From positions 62,001-126,000 of the forward strand of contig NZ_NWUX01000004.1 in NCBI RefSeq assembly GCF_002374315.1: DNA of 64,000 nt, in the 5' to 3' direction. This document shows positions 1-10,093 of this stretch, in pieces. Source of the DNA: Vreelandella nigrificans. Its GTDB lineage: Bacteria; Pseudomonadota; Gammaproteobacteria; Pseudomonadales; Halomonadaceae. The translations under genes and the position numbers were made by a program. Positions within the stretch are counted from its first letter, which is position 1, and every line of letters begins with the position of its first letter. The notes below the pieces were generated by a model, which saw nothing but the letters and a program-made list of their open reading frames with translations, was not told where the DNA came from and searched no databases.

Positions 1-16
1 TGCCGTAACATCTCAC

Positions 17-54
17 TAATTCCCAGCAATAGTTGACCCTTTTGCTGGGAATTA
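17..54. promoter_or_regulatory. 12-bp inverted repeat over the erpA promoter, possible IscR-type operator
   Basis: TAATTCCCAGCA (17-28) is repeated perfectly inverted at 43-54, with 14 bases between. It covers the -35 element and most of the spacer. Inside it, ATAGTTGAC (29-37) fits the left half of the type 1 IscR consensus ATASYYGAC; the right half fits poorly. E. coli erpA is a known IscR target, so an operator role is plausible but inferred. Confidence 0.4.
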
Positions 55-62
55 CCCATAAT
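33..62 (+). promoter_or_regulatory. Predicted sigma70 promoter of erpA
   Basis: A TTGACC -35 element (33-38) and a CATAAT -10 element (57-62) are separated by 18 bases. They lie about 50 bases before the erpA start codon. The match is read directly from the sequence; the transcription start is not known. Confidence 0.55.
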
Positions 63-110
63 CACTCTCCAATGCTGATTATTCGTTCCTAAAGCTCGCG
101 GGAGGTACCC

Positions 111-464
111 ATGAGCGGTGCAGAAGCTTTTGTTCCAACCCCTCTACTTTTATCTGACAGCGCACGCAAACGTATTAGCGCACTGATGGCAGAAGAGAAT
201 AATACTGCGCTGAAACTGCGCGTCTACGTGACCGGCGGCGGCTGTTCCGGTTTCCAATACGGATTCGACTTTGCGGAAAGCGTTGCCGAGGACGACACAC
301 TCATTGAGTTTGGCGATGCCACACTGGTCGTCGACCCGCTCTCCTACCAGTACTTAGTAGGCTCAACGGTTGACTATGAAGAGGGGTTAGCAGGTGCACG
401 TTTTCGCATTCAGAACCCCAACGCCACCACCACCTGTGGTTGTGGTGCTTCCTTCATGGTCTAG
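111..464 (+). CDS. erpA: Iron-sulfur cluster insertion protein ErpA
   Basis: This is an A-type carrier that receives Fe-S clusters from the assembly machinery and passes them to apo-enzymes in the cytoplasm; in E. coli its clients include isoprenoid synthesis enzymes. The 117-residue product has the family length. The three cluster-binding cysteines are visible: C45 in GGGCSGF, and C109 and C111 in the C-terminal TCGCG motif. The ATG follows a GGGAGG ribosome binding site. It appears to be transcribed alone from the promoter at 33-62, with a hairpin just downstream. ErpA is preferred over IscA or SufA because of the N-terminal extension and closing sequence, though family members are hard to separate by eye. 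Confidence 0.92.
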   Translation: MSGAEAFVPTPLLLSDSARKRISALMAEENNTALKLRVYVTGGGCSGFQYGFDFAESVAEDDTLIEFGDATLVVDPLSYQYLVGSTVDYEEGLAGARFRIQNPNATTTCGCGASFMV

Positions 465-500
465 ATAAGGTTAGCAACAACCCTCTCCCCGTGACTTGAC

Positions 501-524
501 GCCTTGGCGGTTTCTCGCCAAGGT
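501..524 (+). terminator. Hairpin after erpA, weak terminator
   Basis: CCTTGGCG (502-509) pairs with CGCCAAGG (516-523) around a six-base loop. There is only a short TTAAA tail, so termination would be weak; it may instead protect the erpA mRNA 3' end. Confidence 0.4.
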
Positions 525-541
525 TAAACGGTCAATAATGA

Positions 542-590
542 TTGTTAGCCCCATTTTTAAAGAAACACTTTCTTTAAAAACCGCTAACAA
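542..590. promoter_or_regulatory. 49-base nested palindrome upstream of glnH
   Basis: An outer pair TTGTTAGC (542-549) and GCTAACAA (583-590) encloses a perfect inner pair, TTTTTAAAGAAA (554-565) and TTTCTTTAAAAA (569-580), with loop CAC. The structure ends 23 bases before the glnH start, and a TATAAA (594-599) follows at once. It could be an operator, a 5' UTR hairpin, or a terminator reading from the erpA side. Confidence 0.5.
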
Positions 591-613
591 CACTATAAAA
601 CACGGGAAAACTA

Positions 614-1387
614 ATGAAACTCACCATTACCAAGTCTGTTATTACCACTGCTATCACTATAGGCCTTGCCAGCATGGCAACTTCCGCCATGGCCGAGACA
701 CCCACCGTCAATGTAGTCACTGATCCAAGCTTTGTACCCTTTGAGATGATGGATCCAGAAACTGGTGAGATGATCGGTTTCGATATGGATATCATCAACG
801 AAGTGGCTGATCGTGCAGGATTTAATGTCAACCTTACCACTATGGAGTTCGCGGGCATTATTCCGGCGGTGCAAACCGGTAGCCAAGAGATCGCCATTGC
901 CGGGGTAACGATTACCGAAGAACGCGCCGAGATCGTAGATTTCTCTGACCCTTACTATGACTCAGGCCTGCAAATCATTGTTCGTGCGGATAACGACGAT
1001 GTTGAAACCATCGACGACCTTGCTGGCCTCAAGATAGCCACCCGCATTGGCTCTACTAGCTATGATTTTCTGCAAGAACAGCTAGGTGATAACGCAGACA
1101 TCACCCCTTACCCAGGCAACAGCGATATGTATATGGCTCTACTAGGCCGTAATGTCGATGCAGCCTTCTACGATGCACCCAACGTTGCCTACTTCTCTCA
1201 AACCCGGGGCGAAGGCCGCACCAAAGTGGTAGGCCCGCTGTATGAAGGCCAGCAATACGGCATCGTATTCCATAAAGGCAGCCAGTGGGTAGAACCCGCC
1301 AATGAAGCTCTAGCAGCGATGCGCGAAGATGGCACCTATGATGAAATCTATGAAAAGTGGTTTGGTGAAGCGTCCAGCGAAGACTAA
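614..1387 (+). CDS. glnH: Periplasmic amino-acid (probably glutamine) binding protein
   Basis: This is a solute-binding protein of the polar amino-acid ABC family (family 3), which captures its ligand in the periplasm and delivers it to the permease encoded next. The 257-residue product begins with a Sec signal peptide (basic MKLTITK, hydrophobic core, cleavage expected after AMA near residue 27). Stretches such as [31 protein letters not shown] and [13 protein letters not shown] closely resemble E. coli GlnH. It heads a three-gene operon with permease and ATPase. Glutamine as ligand is inferred from resemblance; glutamate, arginine or a broader range remain possible. Confidence 0.85.
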   Translation: MKLTITKSVITTAITIGLASMATSAMAETPTVNVVTDPSFVPFEMMDPETGEMIGFDMDIINEVADRAGFNVNLTTMEFAGIIPAVQTGSQEIAIAGVTITEERAEIVDFSDPYYDSGLQIIVRADNDDVETIDDLAGLKIATRIGSTSYDFLQEQLGDNADITPYPGNSDMYMALLGRNVDAAFYDAPNVAYFSQTRGEGRTKVVGPLYEGQQYGIVFHKGSQWVEPANEALAAMREDGTYDEIYEKWFGEASSED

Positions 1388-1418
1388 TACTCCGCATTAA
1401 CATAGTGAATCACTGAGA

Positions 1419-1448
1419 CAGGGCCGGGCGGCCTAGCCCCCGGCCCTG
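1419..1448 (+). terminator. Strong hairpin between glnH and glnP
   Basis: CAGGGCCGGG (1419-1428) pairs perfectly with CCCGGCCCTG (1439-1448). Only a short T-rich stretch follows. In this position it probably lowers readthrough or stabilises the upstream message, so that binding protein is made in excess over the permease. Confidence 0.6.
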
Positions 1449-1480
1449 CGTTGTTTAGTTGCCTTTCAGGAGAAAAGTTC

Positions 1481-2152
1481 GTGGATGTCACATTTCAGTT
1501 TGACTGGGCGGCAGCGTTTCGCTCGATTCCCTACTTGTTACCAGGAATCCCCTGGACACTAATGATCTCGTTCGGCGGTCTCGCCATCGGTTTCTTTATC
1601 GGTATTTTATTTGGTTTGCTGCGTATCAGTCGCGTGCGCTGGTTACGCTGGCCAGCTATTTTCTACGTCGAAGTATTTCGCGGCACTCCAATTCTTGTTC
1701 AAGTGCTGTTTATCTTTTATGGCTTGCCGCAACTACTGGGTAGCCCCATTAACGCGTTGGTTGCCGGTATTGCCGCCATCGCTATCAATTCAGGGGCATA
1801 TATCTCTGAGATTGTGCGTGGCGGAGTGCAATCCATCGAGCGTGGCCAACGCGAAGCATCACTATCTCTAGGCCTTTCTCGCTCTCAAGCGTTTCGTTAC
1901 GTCATTTGGCCCCAGGCCTTTCGCCGTATGATCCCGCCACTAGGCAACCAGGGCATTATCAGTATTAAGGACACATCGCTGTTTTCCGTCATAGGAGTAG
2001 GTGAGCTGGTACGCCAAGGTCAGATCTATATCGCCACCACCTTCACTGCCCTAGAGGTCTACTTCATGGTCGCACTTATGTATCTCGCCATTACCTGGAC
2101 TCTCTCCATCTTACTGCGTCAATTAGAGCGCAGAGGCCTCGTCGGACAATAA
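1481..2152 (+). CDS. glnP: Amino-acid ABC transporter permease
   Basis: This inner-membrane permease of the His/Glu/Gln family forms the transport channel with the ATPase encoded after it. The 223-residue product has several hydrophobic segments and the EAA coupling loop, seen as [22 protein letters not shown] followed by a proline-rich turn. The GTG at 1481 is chosen because AGGAG lies eight bases upstream; an in-frame start further 5' at 1451 would lie beside the hairpin and lacks a ribosome site. It sits 11 bases before glnQ. The symbol follows the GlnH resemblance of the first gene. Confidence 0.85.
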   Translation: MDVTFQFDWAAAFRSIPYLLPGIPWTLMISFGGLAIGFFIGILFGLLRISRVRWLRWPAIFYVEVFRGTPILVQVLFIFYGLPQLLGSPINALVAGIAAIAINSGAYISEIVRGGVQSIERGQREASLSLGLSRSQAFRYVIWPQAFRRMIPPLGNQGIISIKDTSLFSVIGVGELVRQGQIYIATTFTALEVYFMVALMYLAITWTLSILLRQLERRGLVGQ

Positions 2153-2163
2153 GGACAAGTGCA

Positions 2164-2922
2164 ATGAATAACGCAACGCAACCTATTGTGCGTATGCAGA
2201 AGCTCAACAAGCATTTTGGCAGCCTGCACGTACTCAATAATATTGACCTTGAAATTATCCCAGGCGAAGTAGTGGTGGTGATTGGTGCCAGTGGCTCTGG
2301 CAAATCGACGCTGATTCGCTGTATTAACGGCCTTGAAGAATTTCAATCAGGTTCACTGGATGTGGATGGCAATGAACTGCTACCTAATGGAAAAAGCGGC
2401 AAAGCCCTACAAACTATTCGCACTGAAGTAGGTATGGTGTTCCAGCAATTCAACCTGTTTCCTCACCTAAGCGTAATCGACAATATCACCCTTGCACCTA
2501 TGAAAGTGCGCGGCTGGAACCGTAAAGACTCTGAAGATACCGCTCAACGCCTACTAACGAGGGTGGGTATCTCCGACCAAGCATATAAGTATCCAAGTCA
2601 GCTTTCTGGTGGCCAGCAGCAGCGGGTTGCATTGGCACGAGCACTGGCAATGGAACCACGATTGATGCTGTTTGATGAGCCTACCTCAGCTCTCGATCCC
2701 GAAATGATCGGTGAAGTGCTTGATGCCATGCGCGAACTTGCTAAAGAAGGCATGACCATGGTGATTGTTACCCATGAAATGGGATTTGCCCGTGAAGTGG
2801 CTGACCGCGTTATCTTCATCCACAAAGGAGAAATCACTGAACAGGGTCCCCCCGAACAGCTGTTCGATGCGCCTCAACATGAGCGCACCCGTTCATTCTT
2901 GGCTCGCGTGTTAAAACATTAA
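2164..2922 (+). CDS. glnQ: Amino-acid ABC transporter ATP-binding protein
   Basis: This cytoplasmic ATPase powers the uptake system. The 252-residue product has Walker [10 protein letters not shown] (residues 41-49), the signature LSGGQ (147-151), Walker B LMLFDE (167-172) and the switch histidine in [13 protein letters not shown] lies before the ATG. The length and the [15 protein letters not shown] segment are typical of GlnQ/HisP-type ATPases. It ends the operon and is followed by an efficient terminator. Confidence 0.9.
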   Translation: MNNATQPIVRMQKLNKHFGSLHVLNNIDLEIIPGEVVVVIGASGSGKSTLIRCINGLEEFQSGSLDVDGNELLPNGKSGKALQTIRTEVGMVFQQFNLFPHLSVIDNITLAPMKVRGWNRKDSEDTAQRLLTRVGISDQAYKYPSQLSGGQQQRVALARALAMEPRLMLFDEPTSALDPEMIGEVLDAMRELAKEGMTMVIVTHEMGFAREVADRVIFIHKGEITEQGPPEQLFDAPQHERTRSFLARVLKH

Positions 2923-2957
2923 AACACGCATAAAACTGCTAATTAATGTCTGTTATA

Positions 2958-2988
2958 TGGCCTGTCAAAGCGACAGGCCATTTTTTTT
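2958..2988 (+). terminator. Intrinsic terminator after glnQ
   Basis: TGGCCTGTC (2958-2966) pairs with GACAGGCCA (2972-2980) around AAAGC, followed by eight T (2981-2988). It isolates the gln operon from the origin region. Confidence 0.92.
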
Positions 2989-3476
2989 GCCTGTGGATAC
3001 TATTTTTTTACGGGACCTCTCATGTGCTCTGTAGCTCCTACTCTGCCGACCTTTAAGCACTTCTAGAGGCGTTATGGCAAGATGTTCACAGATGCGGTAA
3101 CAAAGTCGGTATGAGCCGGTGGATAACCCGTTACTCGATAGCCTTGTGCATAAGTCGCCTTTTCATCCACAGCTCTAACACCGCTTCTACTCAGGCACTA
3201 CGCTGCTTGATCACTGAAAGGTCAACAACGTAATCATTTGATTTTAAATTTATTTATAGGGTTATCCCCAGATTTTGTCCACACCATTAGTTACAGCATT
3301 AACAGAACTTCTCTTATTTATTTTTATTTTGTTATTAATAATAGGTGAGCTGATTGCTTGGGGTGTGGAAAAACCTGACGGTTACCCACAGGAGGTTTAT
3401 ACTTGCCGACCTATTCAATCAGTGGCTAAACACTGACCACATCATCCGTGCCAAAAGGCGCAAGACGAGGTGTCTC
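2989..3476. other. Candidate chromosomal replication origin (oriC)
   Basis: This gene-free stretch between glnQ and mnmG is dense in DnaA-box-like 9-mers (consensus TTATNCACA). A perfect box lies on the minus strand at 3145-3153. One-mismatch boxes lie at 2992-3000, 3118-3126, 3163-3171, 3262-3270, 3275-3283, 3364-3372 and 3382-3390. Two AT-rich tracts (about 3236-3260 and 3308-3350) could be the unwinding element. Two more perfect TTATCCACA boxes lie inside mnmG at 3961-3969 and 4558-4566. E. coli oriC is also next to mnmG (gidA), and parAB follow here. dnaA is not in the window. Only one GATC is evident in the region. Confidence 0.75.
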
Positions 3477-5381
3477 TTGAACTACCCCGACCGCTTTGAC
3501 GTGATTGTCATCGGCGGTGGCCATGCGGGAACTGAAGCCGCACTGGCCTCTGCTCGTATGGGCTGTCAAACTCTATTGCTAACTCACAACATCGAGACGC
3601 TCGGCCAAATGTCGTGCAATCCAGCGATTGGTGGGATTGGCAAAAGCCACCTAGTGAAAGAAATTGATGCACTTGGTGGTGCAATGGGGTTAGCCACGGA
3701 TTTAGGCGGCATCCAGTTTCGCGTGTTGAATGCCCGCAAAGGCCCAGCCGTTCGGGCAACACGTGCCCAAGCTGATCGCATTCGCTACAAAGCAGCAATT
3801 CGCGGGATGCTTGAAAACCAGCCAAATTTGACAATCTTTCAGCAGGCAGCTGGTGATTTGATTGTGGATAACAACGCTGTTTGTGGTGTTGTTACAGAAA
3901 CTGGTATCCGTTTTCATGCAGAAGCTGTGGTACTTTCGACAGGTACATTTTTAGGTGGTGTTATCCACATAGGGTTGGATCAAAGCCGCGGTGGTCGTGC
4001 CGGTGACCCGCCCTCAAATGCACTAGCAGAACGCCTAAGGGCACTTCCATTTCGCGTTGATCGCCTTAAAACTGGCACACCACCACGTATTGATGCCAAG
4101 ACTGTCGATTTTTCCCAGTTGGAAGAGCAGCCTGGTGATACGCCAACGCCAGTGATGTCCTACCTTGGCTCACGGGATATGCACCCTCAACAGGTGAGCT
4201 GCCATATTGCCCATACCAATGAGCACACCCATGAAATTATTCTTGGTAATCTAGATCGTTCACCAATGTATTCAGGGGTGATTGAAGGGGTTGGCCCGCG
4301 CTACTGCCCATCTATCGAAGACAAAGTGCATCGCTTTGCTGATAAATCAAGCCATCAGGTATTTATCGAGCCAGAAGGGCTAGATACCCACGAGTTGTAC
4401 CCTAATGGTATTTCAACCTCACTGCCCTTTGATGTGCAGTTGCAGGTGGTGCGCTCGATTAAAGGACTTGAGAACGCGCATATCACGCGTCCAGGTTATG
4501 CCATTGAGTACGATTTTTTCGACCCAAGGGACTTAAAGCACTCTTTAGAAACTAAATTTATCCACAACCTGTTTTTTGCAGGGCAAATTAACGGCACAAC
4601 CGGCTATGAAGAGGCCGGTGCTCAAGGCTTGCTTGCAGGTCTTAACGCAGCACGTCGTGCCAAGCAATTAGATACCTGGTACCCCCGTCGCGATGAGGCT
4701 TACCTTGGCGTGCTGGTGGATGACCTGATTACTATGGGGACTAAAGAACCCTACCGCATGTTTACCTCTCGTGCGGAGTACCGCTTGCTGCTACGTGAAG
4801 ACAACGCTGATTTGCGGCTCACCGAAAAGGGCCGTGAACTTGGTCTGGTGGACGACACACGCTGGACGGCATTTTGCCAAAAGCGTGAAGCTATCGAGCG
4901 TGAAACAGCACGCCTTAGCACCGCTTGGGTACAGCCTAATAGCCCTGCAGCCGCGAAAATTGCTGAAAAAACAGGTAAACCGCTGCCACGTGAATACTGC
5001 TTGAGTGACCTGCTTAAACGTCCTGAGCTTACTTACGCTGATATCGCCAGCTTACCAGGCATGGAAAGCGGTGGGATAGATGACGAAGCCGTGGCTGAAC
5101 AAGTGCAAATACAGGCGAAATATCAAGGGTATATTGATCGTCAACAGGACGAGATCGATAAACTTAAGCGCCACGAAGCAATGCCGTTACCAGCAGAGTT
5201 AGATTATCAACGGGTTGAGGGCTTATCCCACGAGATACGTCAAAAGCTTAGTGAAGCGCGTCCGGAAACACTTGCCCAGGCGGCAAGAATTTCTGGCGTG
5301 ACGCCTGCTGCAGTCTCAATTTTACTAATTCATTTGAAAAAGCGTCGCCTTGTCACTAGTACCGAGGTAGCTAACGGATGA
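3477..5381 (+). CDS. mnmG: tRNA U34 carboxymethylaminomethyl modification enzyme MnmG (GidA)
   Basis: MnmG works with MnmE to install the carboxymethylaminomethyl group on wobble U34 of several tRNAs, using FAD. The FAD-binding [11 protein letters not shown] motif lies near the N-terminus, and the family signature [16 protein letters not shown] follows. The TTG at 3477 is chosen because it gives [10 protein letters not shown], matching the usual MnmG N-terminus, with GAGG six bases upstream and a 634-residue product (E. coli 629). An in-frame extension back to 3354 would translate origin-like DNA and is rejected. The stop overlaps the rsmG start by four bases. Confidence 0.95.
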   Translation: MNYPDRFDVIVIGGGHAGTEAALASARMGCQTLLLTHNIETLGQMSCNPAIGGIGKSHLVKEIDALGGAMGLATDLGGIQFRVLNARKGPAVRATRAQADRIRYKAAIRGMLENQPNLTIFQQAAGDLIVDNNAVCGVVTETGIRFHAEAVVLSTGTFLGGVIHIGLDQSRGGRAGDPPSNALAERLRALPFRVDRLKTGTPPRIDAKTVDFSQLEEQPGDTPTPVMSYLGSRDMHPQQVSCHIAHTNEHTHEIILGNLDRSPMYSGVIEGVGPRYCPSIEDKVHRFADKSSHQVFIEPEGLDTHELYPNGISTSLPFDVQLQVVRSIKGLENAHITRPGYAIEYDFFDPRDLKHSLETKFIHNLFFAGQINGTTGYEEAGAQGLLAGLNAARRAKQLDTWYPRRDEAYLGVLVDDLITMGTKEPYRMFTSRAEYRLLLREDNADLRLTEKGRELGLVDDTRWTAFCQKREAIERETARLSTAWVQPNSPAAAKIAEKTGKPLPREYCLSDLLKRPELTYADIASLPGMESGGIDDEAVAEQVQIQAKYQGYIDRQQDEIDKLKRHEAMPLPAELDYQRVEGLSHEIRQKLSEARPETLAQAARISGVTPAAVSILLIHLKKRRLVTSTEVANG

Positions 5382-6043
5382 GCCAATTGCAGCCACTGCT
5401 TAATAGTTTGCCTGGTCCCGTTGCGCCACGTTTGGATAAGGGACTAGCCGCGCTTAACATTACCGTTAGTGATTCGCAGCGCGAACAGCTGCTGGCTTTA
5501 CTTGCTCTGTTGCATAAGTGGAACCGTGCTTATAACCTCACAGCAGTGCGTGATGTTGAAGAGATGGTGTCCCGTCACGTGCTGGACAGTGCCGCAGTGG
5601 TTCCCTATGTGTATGGACCAAGGCTACTTGATGTTGGCGCAGGTCCGGGGTTGCCAGGCTTAGTGCTGGCTATTCTCAAACCTGAGCTGCAAGTCACATT
5701 ACTTGATAGTAATGGCAAAAAAGTACGTTTTCAGCGCCAAGCCGTTATGGAATTAGGACTTAACAACGTCACCCCCACACAGGTTCGCGTTGAGCAGTTC
5801 AGTGGCCAAGCGTTTGATCAAGTAATTTCGCGAGCTTTCGCCAGTTTGGTAGATTTTGTCACGCTAACCGAGGCGTTACCGGCAGAAAATGGCCAGTGGT
5901 TAGCGATGAAAGGCCCTGGTGCAGACGAAGAACTGCGTAATCTACCTTCCGGTATTGTGCTTCACGAACGTCACTTGTTAAGCGTACCTTTTGAGACGGC
6001 CGAGCGGCAGCTGTTGATTCTGACCCCAAAAGGAGTTGAGTAG
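5378..6043 (+). CDS. rsmG: 16S rRNA m7G527 methyltransferase RsmG (GidB)
   Basis: RsmG is the SAM-dependent enzyme that makes 7-methylguanosine at position 527 of 16S rRNA. The 221-residue product carries the SAM-binding motif [16 protein letters not shown]. Its ATG overlaps the mnmG stop (ATGA), and its own stop shares one base with the parA GTG, so the genes are probably translationally coupled. The mnmG-rsmG-parA-parB order is the conserved near-origin arrangement. Confidence 0.94.
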   Translation: MSQLQPLLNSLPGPVAPRLDKGLAALNITVSDSQREQLLALLALLHKWNRAYNLTAVRDVEEMVSRHVLDSAAVVPYVYGPRLLDVGAGPGLPGLVLAILKPELQVTLLDSNGKKVRFQRQAVMELGLNNVTPTQVRVEQFSGQAFDQVISRAFASLVDFVTLTEALPAENGQWLAMKGPGADEELRNLPSGIVLHERHLLSVPFETAERQLLILTPKGVE

Positions 6044-6810
6044 TGAGCCAGATCATTGCCCTGACCAACCAAAAAGGCGGCGTGGGCAAATCCACCTCAG
6101 CCGTTAACCTTGCGGCCAGCTTGGCTGCGCTAGATCGTCGTGTGCTGCTGGTTGATTTAGACCCGCAAGGGCATGCCAGTATGGGCAGTGGCATCGACAA
6201 GTATGAGCTGGAAAAAAGTGTACTTGATGTGTTGTTAGGCGATGTAGCTGCTAGTGATGCTATTGTGCGCAACCTGCCAGTCAAATTTGACGTGTTGCCT
6301 GGCAATGGTGATTTAACTGCAGCAGAGGTAGAGCTACTTGATATTGATCAGCGGCAGAGTCGCTTATCGCTGGCGTTAAATGCAGTCGCTGATGATTACG
6401 ATGTCGTGCTTATTGACTGCCCGCCGTCGCTTAATATGCTGACGGTTAATGCGCTTACCGCGGCTGATGGTGTGCTTATCCCTTTGCAATGCGAGTTTTA
6501 TGCTCTAGAGGGGTTGTCAGCACTGCTCGATACCGTCGAGCAGATCAAGCAGAGCGTTAATCCAGAGCTGGCAATTTCTGGTATTTTGCGCACTATGTAC
6601 GATAAACGTACCAGCTTGACACGGGAAGTTGACAAACAACTGCGTGATTTCTTCGGTGATGCGTTGCTAAAAACTACCATTCCGCGCAACGTTAAAGTTG
6701 CCGAGGCGCCCAGTCATGGGTTGCCAGTCACCCATTACGCACGCTTTTCGCGAGGTAGCCAAGCATATCGGGTGCTAGCGAAAGAAATGATCCGTCGACT
6801 ATCGCTGTAA
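6043..6810 (+). CDS. parA: Chromosome-partitioning ATPase ParA (Soj)
   Basis: ParA is a deviant-Walker ATPase that binds nucleoid DNA and moves ParB-parS complexes during chromosome segregation. The 255-residue product has the deviant Walker A KGGVGKS at residues 11-17, the LVDLDPQGHAS motif and VLIDCPPSLN. It starts at a GTG that overlaps the last base of rsmG. The short N-terminus without a DNA-binding extension fits chromosomal ParA rather than plasmid type Ia proteins. Confidence 0.93.
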   Translation: MSQIIALTNQKGGVGKSTSAVNLAASLAALDRRVLLVDLDPQGHASMGSGIDKYELEKSVLDVLLGDVAASDAIVRNLPVKFDVLPGNGDLTAAEVELLDIDQRQSRLSLALNAVADDYDVVLIDCPPSLNMLTVNALTAADGVLIPLQCEFYALEGLSALLDTVEQIKQSVNPELAISGILRTMYDKRTSLTREVDKQLRDFFGDALLKTTIPRNVKVAEAPSHGLPVTHYARFSRGSQAYRVLAKEMIRRLSL

Positions 6811-6854
6811 CCTATGTCGCTGTAACGTATTGCTAAAAGTTCGAGGGGAAACGA

Positions 6855-7784
6855 ATGACGCGTAAACGCGCGCTAGGACGTGGCCTGGATGCCCTGATTG
6901 GTGCGGGCGCCCGTCGTCGTGACAGTTTAGATATAACGGGTGGTACTGCGCTTGATAGTGCAGACACTTCCTTGTTGCCTGTGGCCCCCCACGATGCGGC
7001 GGCAGAGCGCTTGGAGCGCTTGCCCCTGGGCCAGCTTTCCCGTGGGAAATACCAGCCACGCCGAGATATTCAGCCAGAAGCACTGGAAGAGCTTGCTGAC
7101 TCGATCCGTGCTCAAGGGGTAATGCAACCCATTGTGGTGCGCCCTGTCGGGGAAGACCGCTATGAAATTATTGCTGGTGAGCGCCGTTGGCGTGCTGCTC
7201 AGTTGGCAGAGCTAGATGTTATCCCTGCTGTCATCCGTGATGTTAGTGATGAGGTTGCTCTAGCACTAGCACTGATTGAAAATATCCAGCGTGAAAACCT
7301 CAACGCCATTGAAGAAGCACTGGCGCTGAAACGCTTGGGGGATGAGTTTGAACTTACCCAGCAGCAAATAGCCGATGCGGTGGGGAAATCTCGTACTCAG
7401 GTCGCGAATTTACTACGTCTATTAGCGTTAGACCCAGAAGTACAAACGCTGCTAGAACGCGGTGATTTAGATATGGGGCATGCCCGTGCTCTACTCTCAT
7501 TATCCAGTACTCAGCAGCGGCAGATAGCCCACGAAGTGGTCAATAACGACCTAACCGTGCGCGCAACGGAAGCCTTGGTTAAGAAAGTACAGTCAAACGA
7601 AGTACCAGATAAATCGGCGCGTCAAGCGGCTAAAACGCCGGATGTTTCACGACTTGAAACTCAGCTAGGTGAGTTGCTAGGAGCGCCGGTTTCCATTGAC
7701 CACGGTCAGAAAGGCAAAGGAAAAGTTACTATTCGTTATACCAGCCTTGAAGAGTTAGACGGTATCTTGGCACACATTAAATAG
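6855..7784 (+). CDS. parB: Chromosome-partitioning protein ParB (Spo0J)
   Basis: ParB is the CTP-dependent clamp that loads at parS sites and spreads along the origin region. The 309-residue product has the ParB N-terminal domain with GERRWRAA (box II) and ENIQRENLNAIEEA, a helix-turn-helix around LTQQQIADAVGKSRTQV, and a C-terminal dimerisation region. GAGGGG precedes the ATG; the gap to parA is 44 bases. No convincing parS was seen in the window. Confidence 0.93.
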   Translation: MTRKRALGRGLDALIGAGARRRDSLDITGGTALDSADTSLLPVAPHDAAAERLERLPLGQLSRGKYQPRRDIQPEALEELADSIRAQGVMQPIVVRPVGEDRYEIIAGERRWRAAQLAELDVIPAVIRDVSDEVALALALIENIQRENLNAIEEALALKRLGDEFELTQQQIADAVGKSRTQVANLLRLLALDPEVQTLLERGDLDMGHARALLSLSSTQQRQIAHEVVNNDLTVRATEALVKKVQSNEVPDKSARQAAKTPDVSRLETQLGELLGAPVSIDHGQKGKGKVTIRYTSLEELDGILAHIK

Positions 7785-7876
7785 CAGGCTTATTAAATAA
7801 ATGAGTTAAAGCGCGACTTTTTTAGCCCTTTGGTCGCAAGTCGCTGCCTAAACGCGTCAAATCCGTGCAACTTCGG

Positions 7877-7905
7877 TTGAAGGTGTGATAGCGCTTCCCT
7901 ATAAT
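7877..7905 (+). promoter_or_regulatory. Predicted sigma70 promoter of the atp operon
   Basis: TTGAAG (7877-7882) and a perfect TATAAT (7900-7905) are separated by 17 bases, 82 bases upstream of the atpI start. The rest of the 203-base parB-atpI gap shows no other clear feature. Confidence 0.7.
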
Positions 7906-7987
7906 CCGCCGGTGTTTGTTAAAAGGTTGTGTGAAACGCTAGGCGTCAGGGCAATAACGCTCAACGCAGTAAAAGTGGTAGGGAGTA

Positions 7988-8392
7988 GTGAACAAAGTGG
8001 CCCATGTTTCTACTGCTCAACGCCGTTCATTAGATTTTAAAAGGTTGTTTCAAGCCCAATTAGCAACAACGGCACTCATTATGGCGCTTGCTGGTGGAGT
8101 ATCGGGAAGCCAAGCAGCTTTATCAGCGCTTATGGGGGGAGTCGTTAGTGTGTTGCCCGCTATCTATTTTGTCTGGCGCGGCACACAACGCACTGCTAAA
8201 CAACCCCAACGCAACGTACTTAATTTATACCAAGCAGCAATGGGCAAGTTTGGTTTGACGGTGGCGCTATTTGCACTGGTGTTCTCTCTAGTGCCGCCCT
8301 CAAACCCAGCTTATTTCTTTGTAGCCTATGTGGTGGCCCAACTCATGTACTGGCTAACGCCTTGGCTTGTGCGCGAGCGGTCAACCCCTTAA
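7988..8392 (+). CDS. atpI: ATP synthase accessory subunit I
   Basis: AtpI is a small membrane protein encoded first in many atp operons and implicated in c-ring assembly. The 134-residue product has about four hydrophobic segments (for example TTALIMALAGGVSG and LSALMGGVVSVLPAIYFVW). It starts with GTG after AGGGAG. It is weakly conserved in sequence, so the call rests on size, hydrophobic pattern and position before atpB. Confidence 0.85.
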   Translation: MNKVAHVSTAQRRSLDFKRLFQAQLATTALIMALAGGVSGSQAALSALMGGVVSVLPAIYFVWRGTQRTAKQPQRNVLNLYQAAMGKFGLTVALFALVFSLVPPSNPAYFFVAYVVAQLMYWLTPWLVRERSTP

Positions 8393-8398
8393 ACCTGA

Positions 8399-9235
<837 letters not shown>

Positions 9236-9286
9236 TAAAAGAGCAACGCTTTGCACAACACCCTTAACCTAAACCCTTGAAATTAA

Positions 9287-9535
<249 letters not shown>

Positions 9536-9544
9536 TGCAGCTTG

Positions 9545-9573
9545 ACCGAGCGGAAAGCCGCTCGGTTTTGTTT
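9545..9573 (+). terminator. Intercistronic terminator-like hairpin after atpE
   Basis: ACCGAGCGG (9545-9553) pairs with CCGCTCGGT (9558-9566) around AAAG, with a TTTTGTTT tail. It lies inside the atp operon. It can act as a partial terminator or as an mRNA-stabilising 3' end that raises atpE product over the downstream subunits. Confidence 0.75.
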
Positions 9574-9611
9574 CACTCCGGTCGCCACGAATTTGTCAGA
9601 GGTACATCCCT

Positions 9612-10082
9612 GTGAATATCAACATGACGCTTATCGGGCAGACGATCGCCTTCGCGATCTTTGTCTGGTTTTGCATAAAATATGTGTGGCCTCCGATCAG
9701 CAACGCGCTTCACGAGCGTCAAAAGAAAATTGCTGATGGCTTGGACGCAGCTAGCCGTGCTACCCGTGACCTTGAGCTTGCTCAAGAGCGTGCAGAACAG
9801 ACGCTACGCGAGAGCAAGGAGCAGGCAACTCAAATTCTCGAGCAAGCTAATAAGCGCTCTGCCCAAATGATCGAAGAAGCTCGTGATCAAGCACGTGCCG
9901 AAGGCGAACGTTTGGTTGCCAATGCTCGGGCTGAAATTGAGCAAGAAATTAATCGCGCTAAAGACGAGCTGCGTGCACAGGTTTCACACCTTGCGATCGT
10001 AGGCGCTGAGCGTGTTCTTGAAGCCTCTGTTGACGAGAAAGCGCACCGCGACTTGCTTAATAAGCTTGCCGCTGAACTGTAA
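9612..10082 (+). CDS. atpF: F-type ATP synthase subunit b
   Basis: Subunit b is the peripheral stalk that links Fo to F1. The 156-residue product has one N-terminal membrane helix ([20 protein letters not shown]) and a long charged coiled coil rich in Ala, Glu and Arg. The GTG at 9612 follows AGAGG; an ATG four codons later is a possible alternative start. Length equals that of E. coli b (156). Confidence 0.95.
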   Translation: MNINMTLIGQTIAFAIFVWFCIKYVWPPISNALHERQKKIADGLDAASRATRDLELAQERAEQTLRESKEQATQILEQANKRSAQMIEEARDQARAEGERLVANARAEIEQEINRAKDELRAQVSHLAIVGAERVLEASVDEKAHRDLLNKLAAEL

Positions 10083-10093
10083 GGAGGTGACCC

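Noticed and set aside
7644..7660. parS-like GTTTCA...TGAAAC inside parB
   Set aside because: The half-sites are five bases apart instead of two, so the parS palindrome (GTTTCACGTGAAAC type) is not formed. It is probably coding sequence.
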